From positions 62,001 to 126,000 of the forward strand of contig NZ_BMNC01000004.1 in the NCBI RefSeq assembly GCF_014646255.1: DNA of 64,000 nt. The letters are read 5' to 3'. Positions 50,665 through 59,396 of this stretch are shown in pieces; the first letter of the stretch is position 1, and every line of letters starts with the position of its first letter. Both the position numbers and the translations under genes were made by a program. The stretch is from Lentzea pudingi. Lineage in GTDB: Bacteria > Actinomycetota > Actinomycetes > Mycobacteriales > Pseudonocardiaceae. The notes below the pieces were generated by a model. It saw only the letters and a program-made list of their open reading frames with translations. It did not search any database and was not told the origin of the DNA.

Positions 50665-50824
50665 GCAGGCTCCGCCAGGCGGGAGCCGAGAACGCGAGCA
50701 CGCCGCCACTCGCGTTCTTCGAGTCCCGGACGAGGGCGTGGTGAGACAGCGACACCTCGACGCAGTTGCTGTCCTCCGCTCCGCCGCTGTAGCTGCTAGT
50801 ACGCCAGGTGCGGTCCTGAGTCAT
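50642..50824 (-). CDS. DUF397 domain protein
   Basis: 60 residues with the DUF397 signature WRTSSYSGGAEDSNCVEVS, then VRDSKNASGGVLAFS. These small proteins are encoded next to XRE/DUF5753 regulators in actinomycetes and act as antagonists or partners in development and secondary metabolism. ATG 50824 overlaps the upstream XRE gene by 29 nt. The end overlaps the convergent fusion gene by 23 nt. Confidence 0.9.
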   Translation of the reverse strand: MTQDRTWRTSSYSGGAEDSNCVEVSLSHHALVRDSKNASGGVLAFSAPAWRSLLRFLGSR

Positions 50825-51638
50825 CGAAGTCCTCTCGCGGTGGGCTGACGTAGTCCGCCAGCTTGCTCCGCGATTGTTCCGCACTCAAGGCGACCTGATC
50901 CAGGCGATCGAAGAGAAGTCGTGTGCGGGCGATGGCACCCGGATCCTCCACGAAGACGTTTGCGTGAATCGTCTCGCTGAAGACGAGCGACCTCGCCTTC
51001 TCGAACTCCCAGAGCACGAAGCTGGAGGCGACGATCGGTGCGTCCTTGGGCACGATTCTGACGGTGTGCGTGTTGAACAACAGCCGGGCGTACTGGTCCT
51101 CCATGACGTCGGCGTTGCCGACCTGGCGCGCCAGCGCATGCTCATGGATGTAAAACACGCAAGTCGGCCGATCGTGACGGCGCAGGATCGCCTGACGCTC
51201 GATCCGGTACTGGACGAGGTTCGGGATCCGCTCTTCAACGACCAGGCCGGTCATCCGGTAGATGCCGTCGGCGTACTCGGGTGACTGCGTCAATCCGGGC
51301 ATCGCCAGCGCGTCGTAGCTCATGATCGTGATGGCTGTCGCCTCAGCCCGCACCATCGCCCGGAGGTTGTCGGACACCTGAACGATGTACTCCTCGAAGG
51401 CGTACTGGTAGCGACGCCGGAAGTCGTTGATGAAATCGATGTCCTTGCCGCACATGGACAAGTACTGGATGAGGTCGACCTCGCTGGCGCGGGCCCTGCC
51501 GTTCTCGACAGTGGAGACCTTGCTCGGGTCCCAGCCCAGCCTTTCGGCCATCTTGTTGCCGGCCAGGCCCATGCAGGACTCTCGGAGGCGCCGCAGCTCG
51601 TCACCCAGATCCCGGCTGTACGCGGTGGATGCAGTCAT
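50796..51638 (-). CDS. XRE-family regulator with a DUF5753 domain
   Basis: 280 residues. The helix-turn-helix (LGDELRRLRESCMGLAGNKMA, ERLGWDPSKVSTVENGRARA) lies at residues 10-55, followed by the DUF5753 domain (ALAMPGLTQSPEYADGIYR, CVFYIHEHAL, VWEFEKARSLVF). These occur in hundreds of paralogues per genome in actinomycetes and pair with DUF397 genes, as here. It is divergent from the CBM56 gene by 151 bp. Confidence 0.93.
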   Translation of the reverse strand: MTASTAYSRDLGDELRRLRESCMGLAGNKMAERLGWDPSKVSTVENGRARASEVDLIQYLSMCGKDIDFINDFRRRYQYAFEEYIVQVSDNLRAMVRAEATAITIMSYDALAMPGLTQSPEYADGIYRMTGLVVEERIPNLVQYRIERQAILRRHDRPTCVFYIHEHALARQVGNADVMEDQYARLLFNTHTVRIVPKDAPIVASSFVLWEFEKARSLVFSETIHANVFVEDPGAIARTRLLFDRLDQVALSAEQSRSKLADYVSPPREDFDDSGPHLAY

Positions 51639-51789
51639 ACGCCGACGCTATGGCTTGTAGCCAATACAATCAGGTGCTCGTTCGGGTGAAAACAAGTCGC
51701 GATGCTCCGTTCGTGTATCGCTGGAGCCGCCCACCTTTCTTGTAACTTACGTCTTCCCTCCACGTCATCTCGGCTTTACCGTTCCAGGT

Positions 51790-54339
51790 GTGAGAGCGCT
51801 CTCAAAGGTGAGATGGCGGCGGGGACTTGCCGCCGTAGCGATTGCCCTGTCGTCATTGGCGACGGTCGAGGCTGCCTACGCGGCCGACGACTACACGCAG
51901 AACGTGACCGCGATCGACGCGACTCAGGCCCGGATCAACTTCACGCCGACGACCCCTGCGAACTACGTCGACGTGCACTACCTGATCTCCGGCCAGGCGC
52001 AGCAGAACTTCCGGATGACCAACAACGCCGGGACCTGGCAGAAGACCGTCGGGTCGCTGTCGTCCGGCACGGTCATCGACTACTGGTTCACCTACGAGAA
52101 GAGCGGTCCGCAGTACGACACGCCGCACTTCACCTACACCCACCAGGGTGCGGTGCAGCCGGTCGCCACGCCGACGTTCAGCCCGCCTGGTGGCACGTAC
52201 TCGACCGCGCAGACGGTCAGCATCTCCACCAGCACGTCGGGTGCGACGATCCGGTACACCACGGACGGCTCGACGCCGACCGCGAGCAGTCCGGTCTACA
52301 GCGGGCCGATCTCCGTGCCCAGCAACAGGACCATCAACGCGATTGGTATCAAGTCCGGTCAGCCGAACTCGGCGGTGGGCAGCGCCCAGTACGTGATCGG
52401 CACGCCGGTCGCGACGCCGACGTTCAGCCCGCCGGGTGGTGCCTACGCGTCCGCGCAGACGGTGACGATCTCGACGTCCACGTCCGGCGCGACCATCCGG
52501 TACACAGTGGACGGTTCGACGCCGACCGCGAGCAGTCCGGTCTACAGCGGGCCGATCTCCGTGTCCAGCAACAGGACGGTCAGTGCGATCGGCATCAAGG
52601 CCGGGCTCGTCAACTCGGCGGTGGCGAGCGCGACCTACACGATCGGGACGCAGCAAGGGTGTGTGCAGTCCGACACCCCCAACTTCGGGCCGAACACGCG
52701 CATCTTCGACCCGAGCATGTCGGCGACGAGCATCCAGACGCAGCTCGACATCGACTTCAACAACCAGAAGGACACGATCACCGCGCAGATGGCACCGCGG
52801 CGGGTCGCGCACCTGTTCAAACCCGGTACGTACAACGGCATCCACGACGACGTCGGCTACTACACGTCGGTCTCGGGGCTCGGCAAGAACCCCGGTGACG
52901 TCGTGATCAACGGTGACATCACCGTCGATGCGTTCAACGAGTCGGACAAGGGTGTGGCGCTGCAGAACTTCTGGCGCTCCGCCGAGAACATGGCCGTGGT
53001 CCCGAGCAACGGCACCAACCGGTGGGCCGTCGCGCAGGCCGCGCCGTTCCGGCGCATGGACGTTCGCGGCAACCTGGCGCTCTACCCGGCCAGTTACGGG
53101 TTCGCGTCCGGTGGCTACACGGCCGACACCCGCGTGTCCGGTCAGACCGCGTCGGTCTCGCAGCAGCAGTGGTACACGCGCGACACCAACTACGGCAGCT
53201 GGAACGGCGGCGTGTGGAACATGGTGTTCTCCGGAACGCCGGGCGCGCCCGCGACCACGTTCCCGAACCCGCCGTCGACCAACCTGGCGACGACGCCGAT
53301 CTCGCGCGACGTGCCGTACCTCTACCTCGAGGGCAACCAGTACCGGGTGTTCCTGCCCTCGTTGCGCACCAACGCCTCTGGTGCGTCGTGGCTCAACGGT
53401 GGCACGCCCGGCACCTCGCTGCCGATGAGCCAGTTCTACGTCGTGAAGTCCGGTGACACGGCCGCCACGATCAACGCGGCACTGGGCCAGGGCTGCAACC
53501 TGTTCTTCACGCCCGGCATCTACAACGTCAACCAGACGATCAACATCACGCGGCCGAACACCGTCGTGCTGGGCATCGGCTACGCGACGATCGTGCCGCA
53601 GAACGGCGTCACCGCGATGCAGGTCGCGGACGTCGACGGCGTGCGGATCAAGGGCATCCTGTTCGACGCCGGCACCACGCTGTCGAACTCGCTGCTGACC
53701 GTCGGGCCCGCGGGCTCCTCGGCCTCGCACGCGTCCAACCCGACGACGCTGCAGGACGTGTTCTTCCGCGTCGGCGGCGCCATCGCGGGCAAGGCGACCA
53801 ACAGCCTCGTGGTCAACAGCCACAACACGATCATCGACCACAGCTGGATCTGGCGCGCCGACCACGGCAACGCCGGCACCTGGGGCTGGGACGAGGCGAT
53901 CGGCGACACCGGTCTAGTGGTGAACGGCAACGACGTGCTGGCCACCGGCCTGTTCGTCGAGCACTACCAGAAGTACCAGACCATCTGGAACGGCGAGCGC
54001 GGGCGGACCATCTTCTACCAGAACGAGATGCCGTACGACGTGCCGAACCAGGCGGTCTGGAACAGGCCGAACGGGCAGGCCGGGTACGCGGCCTACAAGG
54101 TCGGCGACAACGTCACCACGCACGAGGCGTGGGGGCTCGGCAGCTACTGCTTCTTCAACGTCAACCCGTCGGTGCGGGCGGAGAACGCGTTCGAGGTGCC
54201 CAACCGGCCCGGCGTGAGGATGCACAACCTGCTGACCGTCTCGCTCAACTACCAGGGAACGATCACCCACGTGATCAACAACGTGGGTGGGGTGACACCG
54301 CCGGGCACCGTGCCGGTGAACGTCGTCAACTACCCGTAG
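51790..54339 (+). CDS. Secreted multidomain glucan-binding protein (CBM56, two chitobiase-C repeats, beta-helix)
   Basis: 849 residues. Signal peptide to about AAYA (residue 31). Residues 35-118 match CBM56 beta-1,3-glucan-binding modules (FRMTNNAGTWQKTV, VIDYWFTYEKSGPQYDTPHF). Two chitobiase/hexosaminidase C-terminal-type repeats follow at about 125-205 and 208-290, each with ATPTFSPPGG and TIRYT-x-DGSTPTASSPVY. The remaining 550 residues have parallel beta-helix character (IDHSWIWRADHG) like GH55 or pectate-lyase folds. It may degrade or bind fungal beta-glucan. Catalytic residues are not assigned. GTG 51808 after the operator is an alternative start. Confidence 0.85.
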   Translation: MRALSKVRWRRGLAAVAIALSSLATVEAAYAADDYTQNVTAIDATQARINFTPTTPANYVDVHYLISGQAQQNFRMTNNAGTWQKTVGSLSSGTVIDYWFTYEKSGPQYDTPHFTYTHQGAVQPVATPTFSPPGGTYSTAQTVSISTSTSGATIRYTTDGSTPTASSPVYSGPISVPSNRTINAIGIKSGQPNSAVGSAQYVIGTPVATPTFSPPGGAYASAQTVTISTSTSGATIRYTVDGSTPTASSPVYSGPISVSSNRTVSAIGIKAGLVNSAVASATYTIGTQQGCVQSDTPNFGPNTRIFDPSMSATSIQTQLDIDFNNQKDTITAQMAPRRVAHLFKPGTYNGIHDDVGYYTSVSGLGKNPGDVVINGDITVDAFNESDKGVALQNFWRSAENMAVVPSNGTNRWAVAQAAPFRRMDVRGNLALYPASYGFASGGYTADTRVSGQTASVSQQQWYTRDTNYGSWNGGVWNMVFSGTPGAPATTFPNPPSTNLATTPISRDVPYLYLEGNQYRVFLPSLRTNASGASWLNGGTPGTSLPMSQFYVVKSGDTAATINAALGQGCNLFFTPGIYNVNQTINITRPNTVVLGIGYATIVPQNGVTAMQVADVDGVRIKGILFDAGTTLSNSLLTVGPAGSSASHASNPTTLQDVFFRVGGAIAGKATNSLVVNSHNTIIDHSWIWRADHGNAGTWGWDEAIGDTGLVVNGNDVLATGLFVEHYQKYQTIWNGERGRTIFYQNEMPYDVPNQAVWNRPNGQAGYAAYKVGDNVTTHEAWGLGSYCFFNVNPSVRAENAFEVPNRPGVRMHNLLTVSLNYQGTITHVINNVGGVTPPGTVPVNVVNYP
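51791..51804. promoter_or_regulatory. LacI/CebR-type operator overlapping the start of the CBM56 gene
   Basis: TGAGAGCGCTCTCA is a perfect 14-bp palindrome that differs from the Streptomyces CebR box TGGGAGCGCTCCCA by one symmetrical base per arm. It overlaps the GTG start at 51790-51792 and lies 11 nt after a possible -10 (TTTACC 51775-51780). A cello- or gluco-oligosaccharide-responsive LacI repressor is the likely binder; none is encoded in the window. Confidence 0.8.
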
Positions 54340-54351
54340 TGCTGCTCTGAC

Positions 54352-54388
54352 GTGCGGCCCGTCACCTCCTCCTGGTGACGGGCCGCAC
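54352..54388 (+). terminator. Terminator after the CBM56 gene
   Basis: GTGCGGCCCGTCACC (54352-54366) and GGTGACGGGCCGCAC (54374-54388) pair perfectly over 15 bp with a 7-nt loop, 12 nt after the stop. Confidence 0.88.
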
Positions 54389-54401
54389 CGCTGTGGCCAC
54401 C

Positions 54402-54407
54402 TATGAT
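54402..54407 (+). promoter_or_regulatory. -10 element for a leaderless FDOR gene
   Basis: TATGAT ends 7 nt before the ATG at 54415, which would place the transcription start on or next to the start codon. No ribosome-binding site is visible, consistent with a leaderless message. Confidence 0.45.
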
Positions 54408-54414
54408 GCGTGCC

Positions 54415-54795
54415 ATGTCGATCGACCGGGGTGCCGAGTTCGCCGAGTTCTGGGCTGAACGGCACCTGTGCACGTTGTCCACCGTCCGTTCCGGCGGGAC
54501 TCCGCACGTGGTGCCGGTCGGCGTCACGCTCGACGCCGAGGCCGGCATCGCGCGGATCATCACGCACGGCGCGTCGTGGAAGGTCAAGCACGTCCGCCAA
54601 GCCGGGTACGCCGCCGTGTGCCAGGTGGACGGTCGTCGTTGGTCCACGTTGGAGGGTCCCGCCGTCGTGCGCGACGACGTGGAATCCGTCGATGAGGCCG
54701 TGCGGCGGTATGCGTTGCGGTACAAGCAGCCGCGGGTGAACCCGGAGCGGGTCGTGATCGAGATCCAGGTGCAGCGTGTCACCGGTACCGTCTGA
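54415..54795 (+). CDS. F420-dependent biliverdin-reductase-like enzyme (FDOR-B)
   Basis: 126 residues of the PNPOx-like split-barrel fold: LCTLSTVRSGGTPHVVPVG, ARIITHGASWKVKHVRQAG, QVDGRRWSTLEGPAVV, RVVIEIQVQRV. From memory the order and motifs match mycobacterial Rv2074, an F420-dependent biliverdin reductase that also sits next to cob genes. ATG 54415 is preferred over in-frame ATG 54403. The end overlaps cobL by 20 nt, tying it to the B12 cluster. The substrate is inferred. Confidence 0.82.
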   Translation: MSIDRGAEFAEFWAERHLCTLSTVRSGGTPHVVPVGVTLDAEAGIARIITHGASWKVKHVRQAGYAAVCQVDGRRWSTLEGPAVVRDDVESVDEAVRRYALRYKQPRVNPERVVIEIQVQRVTGTV

Positions 54796-55921
54796 CGTCG
54801 TGGTCGTCGGCATCGGCGCCGACGGGTGGGACGGGCTTTCCCCCGCCGCCCAGCAGGCTGTTTCCCGGTCGCGTGTGCTGATGGGCTCGCGGCGGCAGCT
54901 CGACCTGGTGCCGGGGGAGTTCGAACGGGTCGCGTGGCCGTCGCCGCTGGTCCCGGCGCTGCCCGCGTTGTTCGAGGAGTACCGGGACGTGTGCGTGCTC
55001 GCCTCCGGCGACCCCATGTTCCACGGCATCGGCACCACTTTGGTGCGGCTGCTGGGCGACCGGGTGACGGTGATCCCGCACCCGTCGTCGGTGTCGCTCG
55101 CCTGCGCGCGCCTGGGCTGGGCGTTGAACGAGGTCGAGGTCGTGTCCCTGGTGGCACGGTCGGCCGACCTGCTACGCCCCGTGCTGACGCCGGGACGGCG
55201 CGTGCTCGTGCTCGGTGGCGATCCGGCGACCGTGGCGGCACTGGCCGGGCACATCACCGTGCTCGAACAGCTAGGTGGGCCCGCCGAGCGGGTTTACCCT
55301 TGGTCCGGGCAGGACTCGGACCCGCTGTGCGTGATCGCGGTCGAGTACACCGGGAGCGCGCTCTCACGGGTCCCCGGACTGCCCGATGACGCTTACGAAT
55401 CCGATGGCCAGCTGACGAAGCGAGAGGTGCGGGCTATTTCGCTGTCGAGATTGGCGCCGCTGCCCGGGCAGCTGCTCTGGGACGTCGGGGCCGGGTCGGG
55501 TTCCATCGCGATCGAGTGGGCGCGCACGCATCCGACGTGCCGCGCGATCGCCGTCGAGCAGTCGGCCGAACGCGCAGAGCGAATCGCCGGTAACGCGGCG
55601 TCTCTGGGCGTGCCCGGGGTGGAGGTCCACATCGGACGGGCGCCGGACGCGTTGGAGGGGCTGGAGAAGCCCGACGCGGTCTTCATCGGCGGCGGCGTGA
55701 CGGTGCCCGGAGTGCTGCAGGCTTGCTGGGACTCGCTCGCGGCGGGCGGTCGCCTGGTCGTCAACGCCGTGACGCTCGAGTCCGAGGCCGTGGTGGCGCA
55801 GTGGTACGAGCGGCTCGGCGGCGACCTGGTGCGGATCGCGGTGAACCGCGGTTCGCCGGTCGGCAAGTTCACCGCCTGGCGCCCGCACATGCCCGTGACG
55901 ACGTGGAGCGTGACGAAGTGA
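54776..55921 (+). CDS. cobL: Precorrin-6Y C5,15-methyltransferase (decarboxylating), CbiE-CbiT fusion
   Basis: 381 residues. The N-terminal CbiE-type tetrapyrrole methylase domain (VVVGIGADGWDGLSP, VLASGDPMFHGIG) is followed by the CbiT SAM-methyltransferase domain (LLWDVGAGSGSIAIEWART, DAVFIGGGV). It methylates C5 and C15 and decarboxylates ring C acetate in the aerobic cobalamin pathway. The start overlaps the FDOR gene; the stop overlaps cobM (GTGA). Confidence 0.95.
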   Translation: MSPVPSDVVVVGIGADGWDGLSPAAQQAVSRSRVLMGSRRQLDLVPGEFERVAWPSPLVPALPALFEEYRDVCVLASGDPMFHGIGTTLVRLLGDRVTVIPHPSSVSLACARLGWALNEVEVVSLVARSADLLRPVLTPGRRVLVLGGDPATVAALAGHITVLEQLGGPAERVYPWSGQDSDPLCVIAVEYTGSALSRVPGLPDDAYESDGQLTKREVRAISLSRLAPLPGQLLWDVGAGSGSIAIEWARTHPTCRAIAVEQSAERAERIAGNAASLGVPGVEVHIGRAPDALEGLEKPDAVFIGGGVTVPGVLQACWDSLAAGGRLVVNAVTLESEAVVAQWYERLGGDLVRIAVNRGSPVGKFTAWRPHMPVTTWSVTK

Positions 55922-56658
55922 CCGTGCACTTCATCGGGGCAGGGCCCGGAGCGGCCGACCTGATCACGGTGCGGGGCCGCTCGCTGATCGAGTCGTCGCC
56001 GGTGTGCCTGTACGCGGGCGCGCTGGTGCCGGTGGAGCTGCTGGACTTCTGCCCCGCCGGCGCGCGCAAGGTCGACACCGCTGAGCTGACCCTGGACGAG
56101 ATCGTCGCCGAGCTGGTCGCGGCGTCGGAGCAGGGCCTGGACGTGGCCCGGCTGCACTCCGGCGACCCGTCGGTGTTCAGCGCGATGGCCGAGCAGATGC
56201 GCCGGCTGGACGCGCTGGGGATCTCCTACGACGTGACGCCCGGGGTACCGGCGTTCGCGGCCGCCGCGGCGTCGTTGCAGCGCGAGCTGACGGTGCCGGG
56301 GGTCGGGCAGACGGTGATCCTCACGCGCACCTCGCAGCGCGCCACGCCGATGCCCGAGGGCGAGGACCTGGCCACGCTGGGCCGCAGCCACGCGACCCTG
56401 GTGCTGCACCTCGCCGTGCAGCGGATCGCGGACGTGGTGGCGGAGCTGGTGCCGAACTACGGGCTGGACTGCCCGGTCGCGGTCGTCGCCTACGCGTCCC
56501 GGGAGGACGAGGTCGTGCTGCGCGGGACGCTGGACGACATCGCCGCGCAGGTCGAGGCCGCCGGGATCAAGCGGACCGCGGTGATCATCGTCGGGCAGGT
56601 GCTGGGCGCGACGCAGTTCCCGGACAGCCACCTGTACTCGGCCACCCGCGTTCGATGA
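55918..56658 (+). CDS. cobM: Precorrin-4 C11-methyltransferase
   Basis: 246 residues of the tetrapyrrole methylase family: VHFIGAGPGAADLITVRG at the N-terminus, LHSGDPSVFSAMAEQM, TPGVPAFAAAAASLQREL, TRTSQRATPMPEGE. It adds the C11 methyl group from SAM. GTG 55918 overlaps the cobL stop; its own stop overlaps cobK. Confidence 0.95.
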   Translation: MTVHFIGAGPGAADLITVRGRSLIESSPVCLYAGALVPVELLDFCPAGARKVDTAELTLDEIVAELVAASEQGLDVARLHSGDPSVFSAMAEQMRRLDALGISYDVTPGVPAFAAAAASLQRELTVPGVGQTVILTRTSQRATPMPEGEDLATLGRSHATLVLHLAVQRIADVVAELVPNYGLDCPVAVVAYASREDEVVLRGTLDDIAAQVEAAGIKRTAVIIVGQVLGATQFPDSHLYSATRVR

Positions 56659-57356
56659 TCCTCATCCTCGGGGGGACGGGGGAGGCCCGGGAGCTGGCGT
56701 CCCGCGTACCGGCCGTCTCCTCGCTGGCCGGCCGCGTGAGCAACCCCGCGCTGCCCGTCGGCGGGGTCCGGATCGGCGGGTTCGGGGGTGTCGACGGGCT
56801 CGCGCAGTGGTTGCGGGACAACGATGTCAGCGCCGTGGTCGACGCGACCCACCCGTTCGCGCGGCAGATCACCGCGAACGCCTTCGAGGCTTGTGAGCGG
56901 GTCGGCGTGCCGTTGCTCATCCTGAGGCGGCCCGGATTCGCTCCGCAGCCTGGCTGGCACTGGGTGGACAGCGTCGCCGACGCCGCGCGGGAACTGACGG
57001 GCGAGCGGGTCTTCCTGACGACCGGGCGGCAGGACCTGGCCGAGTTCGCCGCGTGCCCGCAGTGGTTTCTGGCGCGCATGGTCGAGCCGCCGGAACCGCC
57101 GATGCCGCAACGGATCGAGGTGCTGTTGTCGCGCGGTCCGTTCACTGTGGACGGTGAGCTGGAGCTGATGCGGTCGCGGGAGGTCGACGTGCTCGTCACC
57201 AAGGACAGCGGTGGCTCGATGACGTCGGCCAAGCTGGAGGCCGCGCGCCGGATCGGCGTGCCGGTCGTGATCGTGCGCCGGCCACCGCTCCCGCCCGCGG
57301 ACGTGGTGGCCGACGTCGACGCCGCCGTCAGCTGGTTGGGTACCGCCGGGGTGTGA
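56655..57356 (+). CDS. cobK: Precorrin-6A reductase
   Basis: 233 residues: ILILGGTGEARELASRVP forms the NADPH-binding start, with DATHPFARQITANAFEAC, RVFLTTGRQDLAEFA, and VTKDSGGSMTSAKLEAA typical of CobK/CbiJ. It reduces precorrin-6A. ATG overlaps the cobM stop. Its 3' end overlaps convergent cobIJ by 29 bp. Confidence 0.93.
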   Translation: MILILGGTGEARELASRVPAVSSLAGRVSNPALPVGGVRIGGFGGVDGLAQWLRDNDVSAVVDATHPFARQITANAFEACERVGVPLLILRRPGFAPQPGWHWVDSVADAARELTGERVFLTTGRQDLAEFAACPQWFLARMVEPPEPPMPQRIEVLLSRGPFTVDGELELMRSREVDVLVTKDSGGSMTSAKLEAARRIGVPVVIVRRPPLPPADVVADVDAAVSWLGTAGV

Positions 57357-58779
57357 AGACGACGCCCTGGGGCGTCACGATCGTCTGCGACGAGCCGATG
57401 ATCAGCAGGCAGCGCATGTCGATCGTGGCCGGGTCGAGGGTGCCGAGCGTGAGGACGCGGATCTCCTCCTCCGGGCCGCCCACGTCACGTCCGACGACGA
57501 TCGGGGTCTCCGGCGCGCGGTGGCGGAGCAGCAGGTCGCGCATGTCCGCCACCTGGTGCGTGCGGGCCTTGGACGCCGGGTTGTAGATCGCGATCACCAG
57601 GTCGGCCTTCGCGGTCGCTTCGAGGCGTTCGGCGATGACGTCCCACGGCTTGAGCCGGTCGCTCAACGAGATCACCGCGTAGTCGTGGCCGAGCGGCGCG
57701 CCCGCCTTGGCCGCCACGGCGTTCGCGGCCGTGACGCCGGGGATGACGCGGACCGGCACGTCCGGCGACTCCGCCGCGACCTCCAGGACCGCGGTGGCCA
57801 TCGCGAAGACGCCGGGGTCACCCGACGACACGACGGCGACCCGTGCGCCCTTGCGGGCGAGGTCCAGGGCGAAGGCGGCGCGTTCGGACTCGACCTGGTT
57901 GTGCGAGGAGTGCCGCTGCTGGCCGGGACGTGCCGGGACGCGGTTCAGGTAGGTGCTGTAGCCGACCAGTTCGTCGGCGGCTTCCAGTTCCTGGCGGGCC
58001 TCCGGGGTGAGCCAGTTCCGCGAGCCCGGACCGAGACCGACGACGACCACCTCGCCCTTGGGCTTCGCGGGCCTGGACCGGCTCGGCAGCACGGCGATCG
58101 AGAAGTACGGGACGGTCTCGGGGTCGACGTCGGCCAGCGGAGCCATCCGCTGCCGGCCGGTCGTGGCGCGCTCGACGTACCAGGCGCCGTCGAGCCTGCC
58201 GGACGCCTCGAGCGCGTCGCGGACGTTGCCGAAGGTGCGGCCCAGCTTGAGGATCGCGGCGCAGTCGGTGTCGGCGAGACGGGACGCGAGCTCGGCGGGC
58301 GGCAGTGTGCCGGGCAGGATCGTGAGGACCTCGTCGCGTTCCACGAGCGGGGTGCCGAGGACCGCCGACGCACCGCTCACGGACGTCACGCCGGGGACGA
58401 CCTCCCACTCGTAGCGGTCTTTGAGGCGTTTGTGCATGTGCATGTAGGAGCCGTAGAAGAACGGGTCTCCCGCGGCCAGCACGACGACGTCGCGGCCCGC
58501 GTCGAGGTGCGCGGCCAGCTTGGCGGCGGCCTCCTCGTAGAAGGCGTCGATCTCGCCCTGGTAGTCGTCCGTGTCCTCGGTCGTGACCGGGTAGACGAGC
58601 TGTTCCACGATCTGGCCGTCGCGGAAGTACGGCGCGGCGATGGTCTTGGCGACCGACCTGCCGTGCCGGGCGCTGTGGAACGCCACCACGTCGGCCTCGC
58701 TGATCAGTCGCGCGGCCTTGACCGTCACGAGTTCCGGGTCGCCCGGACCCAGGCCGACGCCGTAGAGCTTGCCCGTCAT
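57328..58779 (-). CDS. cobIJ: Fused precorrin-2 C20- and precorrin-3B C17-methyltransferase
   Basis: 483 residues with two tetrapyrrole methylase domains. The first (LYGVGLGPGDPELVTVKAARL, LAAGDPFFYGSYMHMHKRL) is CobI; the second (VVVGLGPGSRNWLTPEARQE, VSSGDPGVFAMATAVLEV, IYNPASKARTHQ) is CobJ. The fusion is common in actinobacteria. ATG 58779 overlaps the cobH stop (ATGA). Confidence 0.95.
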   Translation of the reverse strand: MTGKLYGVGLGPGDPELVTVKAARLISEADVVAFHSARHGRSVAKTIAAPYFRDGQIVEQLVYPVTTEDTDDYQGEIDAFYEEAAAKLAAHLDAGRDVVVLAAGDPFFYGSYMHMHKRLKDRYEWEVVPGVTSVSGASAVLGTPLVERDEVLTILPGTLPPAELASRLADTDCAAILKLGRTFGNVRDALEASGRLDGAWYVERATTGRQRMAPLADVDPETVPYFSIAVLPSRSRPAKPKGEVVVVGLGPGSRNWLTPEARQELEAADELVGYSTYLNRVPARPGQQRHSSHNQVESERAAFALDLARKGARVAVVSSGDPGVFAMATAVLEVAAESPDVPVRVIPGVTAANAVAAKAGAPLGHDYAVISLSDRLKPWDVIAERLEATAKADLVIAIYNPASKARTHQVADMRDLLLRHRAPETPIVVGRDVGGPEEEIRVLTLGTLDPATIDMRCLLIIGSSQTIVTPQGVVFTPRRYPTS

Positions 58780-59396
58780 TCCTCTTCGCTCGCAATCGCG
58801 TTGATAGCCGCCGCCGTCATGGCACTGCCGCCGCGCCGGCCGCGCACCACGAGGTGCTCCAGATCCGTCGCGGCCAAAGCTTCCTTGGACTCCGCCGCCC
58901 CGATGAACCCGACCGGGATGCCCAGGACCGCGGCGGGCCGGGGGGCTCCGGCGGCGATCAGGTCGAGGAGGTGGAACAGCGCCGTGGGGGCGTTGCCGAT
59001 CGCGATCACCGCGCCGCCGAACCGGTCCGCGAGCAGCTCCAGGGCGGCGGCGCTGCGCGTGTTGCCGATCTCCTGCGCCAGGGCCGGCGTGCGCGGGTCC
59101 TGCAGGTAGCACAGGACTTCGTTGTCCTTGGGCAGGCGGCGGCGGGTCACGCCGGACGCGACCATGCTGGCGTCGCACAGGATCGGGGCACCGTCGCGCA
59201 GCGCCGCGCGGGCGTCCCGCACGACGTTCGGGGAGAACGCGACGTCGCTGGGCAGGTCGGTCATGCCGCACGCGTGGATCATGCGGACGACGACCTGCGA
59301 GACATCGGCGGGGAACCCGGTGAGGTCCGACTCCGCGCGAATGGTGGCGAAGGACTGGCGGTAGATCTCCGCCCCGTCCTTGATGTACTGCGTCAA
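58776..59396 (-). CDS. cobH: Precorrin-8X methylmutase
   Basis: 206 residues: IYRQSFATIRAESDL, MIHACGMTDLPSDVAFSP with the catalytic His, ILCDASMVASGVTRRRL, and IGNAPTALFHLLDLI. It moves a methyl group from C11 to C12 to give hydrogenobyrinic acid. TTG 59396 overlaps the cobG stop (TTGA). Other in-frame starts further up would lie inside cobG. Confidence 0.93.
   Translation of the reverse strand: MTQYIKDGAEIYRQSFATIRAESDLTGFPADVSQVVVRMIHACGMTDLPSDVAFSPNVVRDARAALRDGAPILCDASMVASGVTRRRLPKDNEVLCYLQDPRTPALAQEIGNTRSAAALELLADRFGGAVIAIGNAPTALFHLLDLIAAGAPRPAAVLGIPVGFIGAAESKEALAATDLEHLVVRGRRGGSAMTAAAINAIASEEE

Noticed and set aside
51853..53865. Minus-strand frame opposite the CBM56 gene
   Set aside because: Arg/Val/Asp-rich shadow with no start signal or domain.
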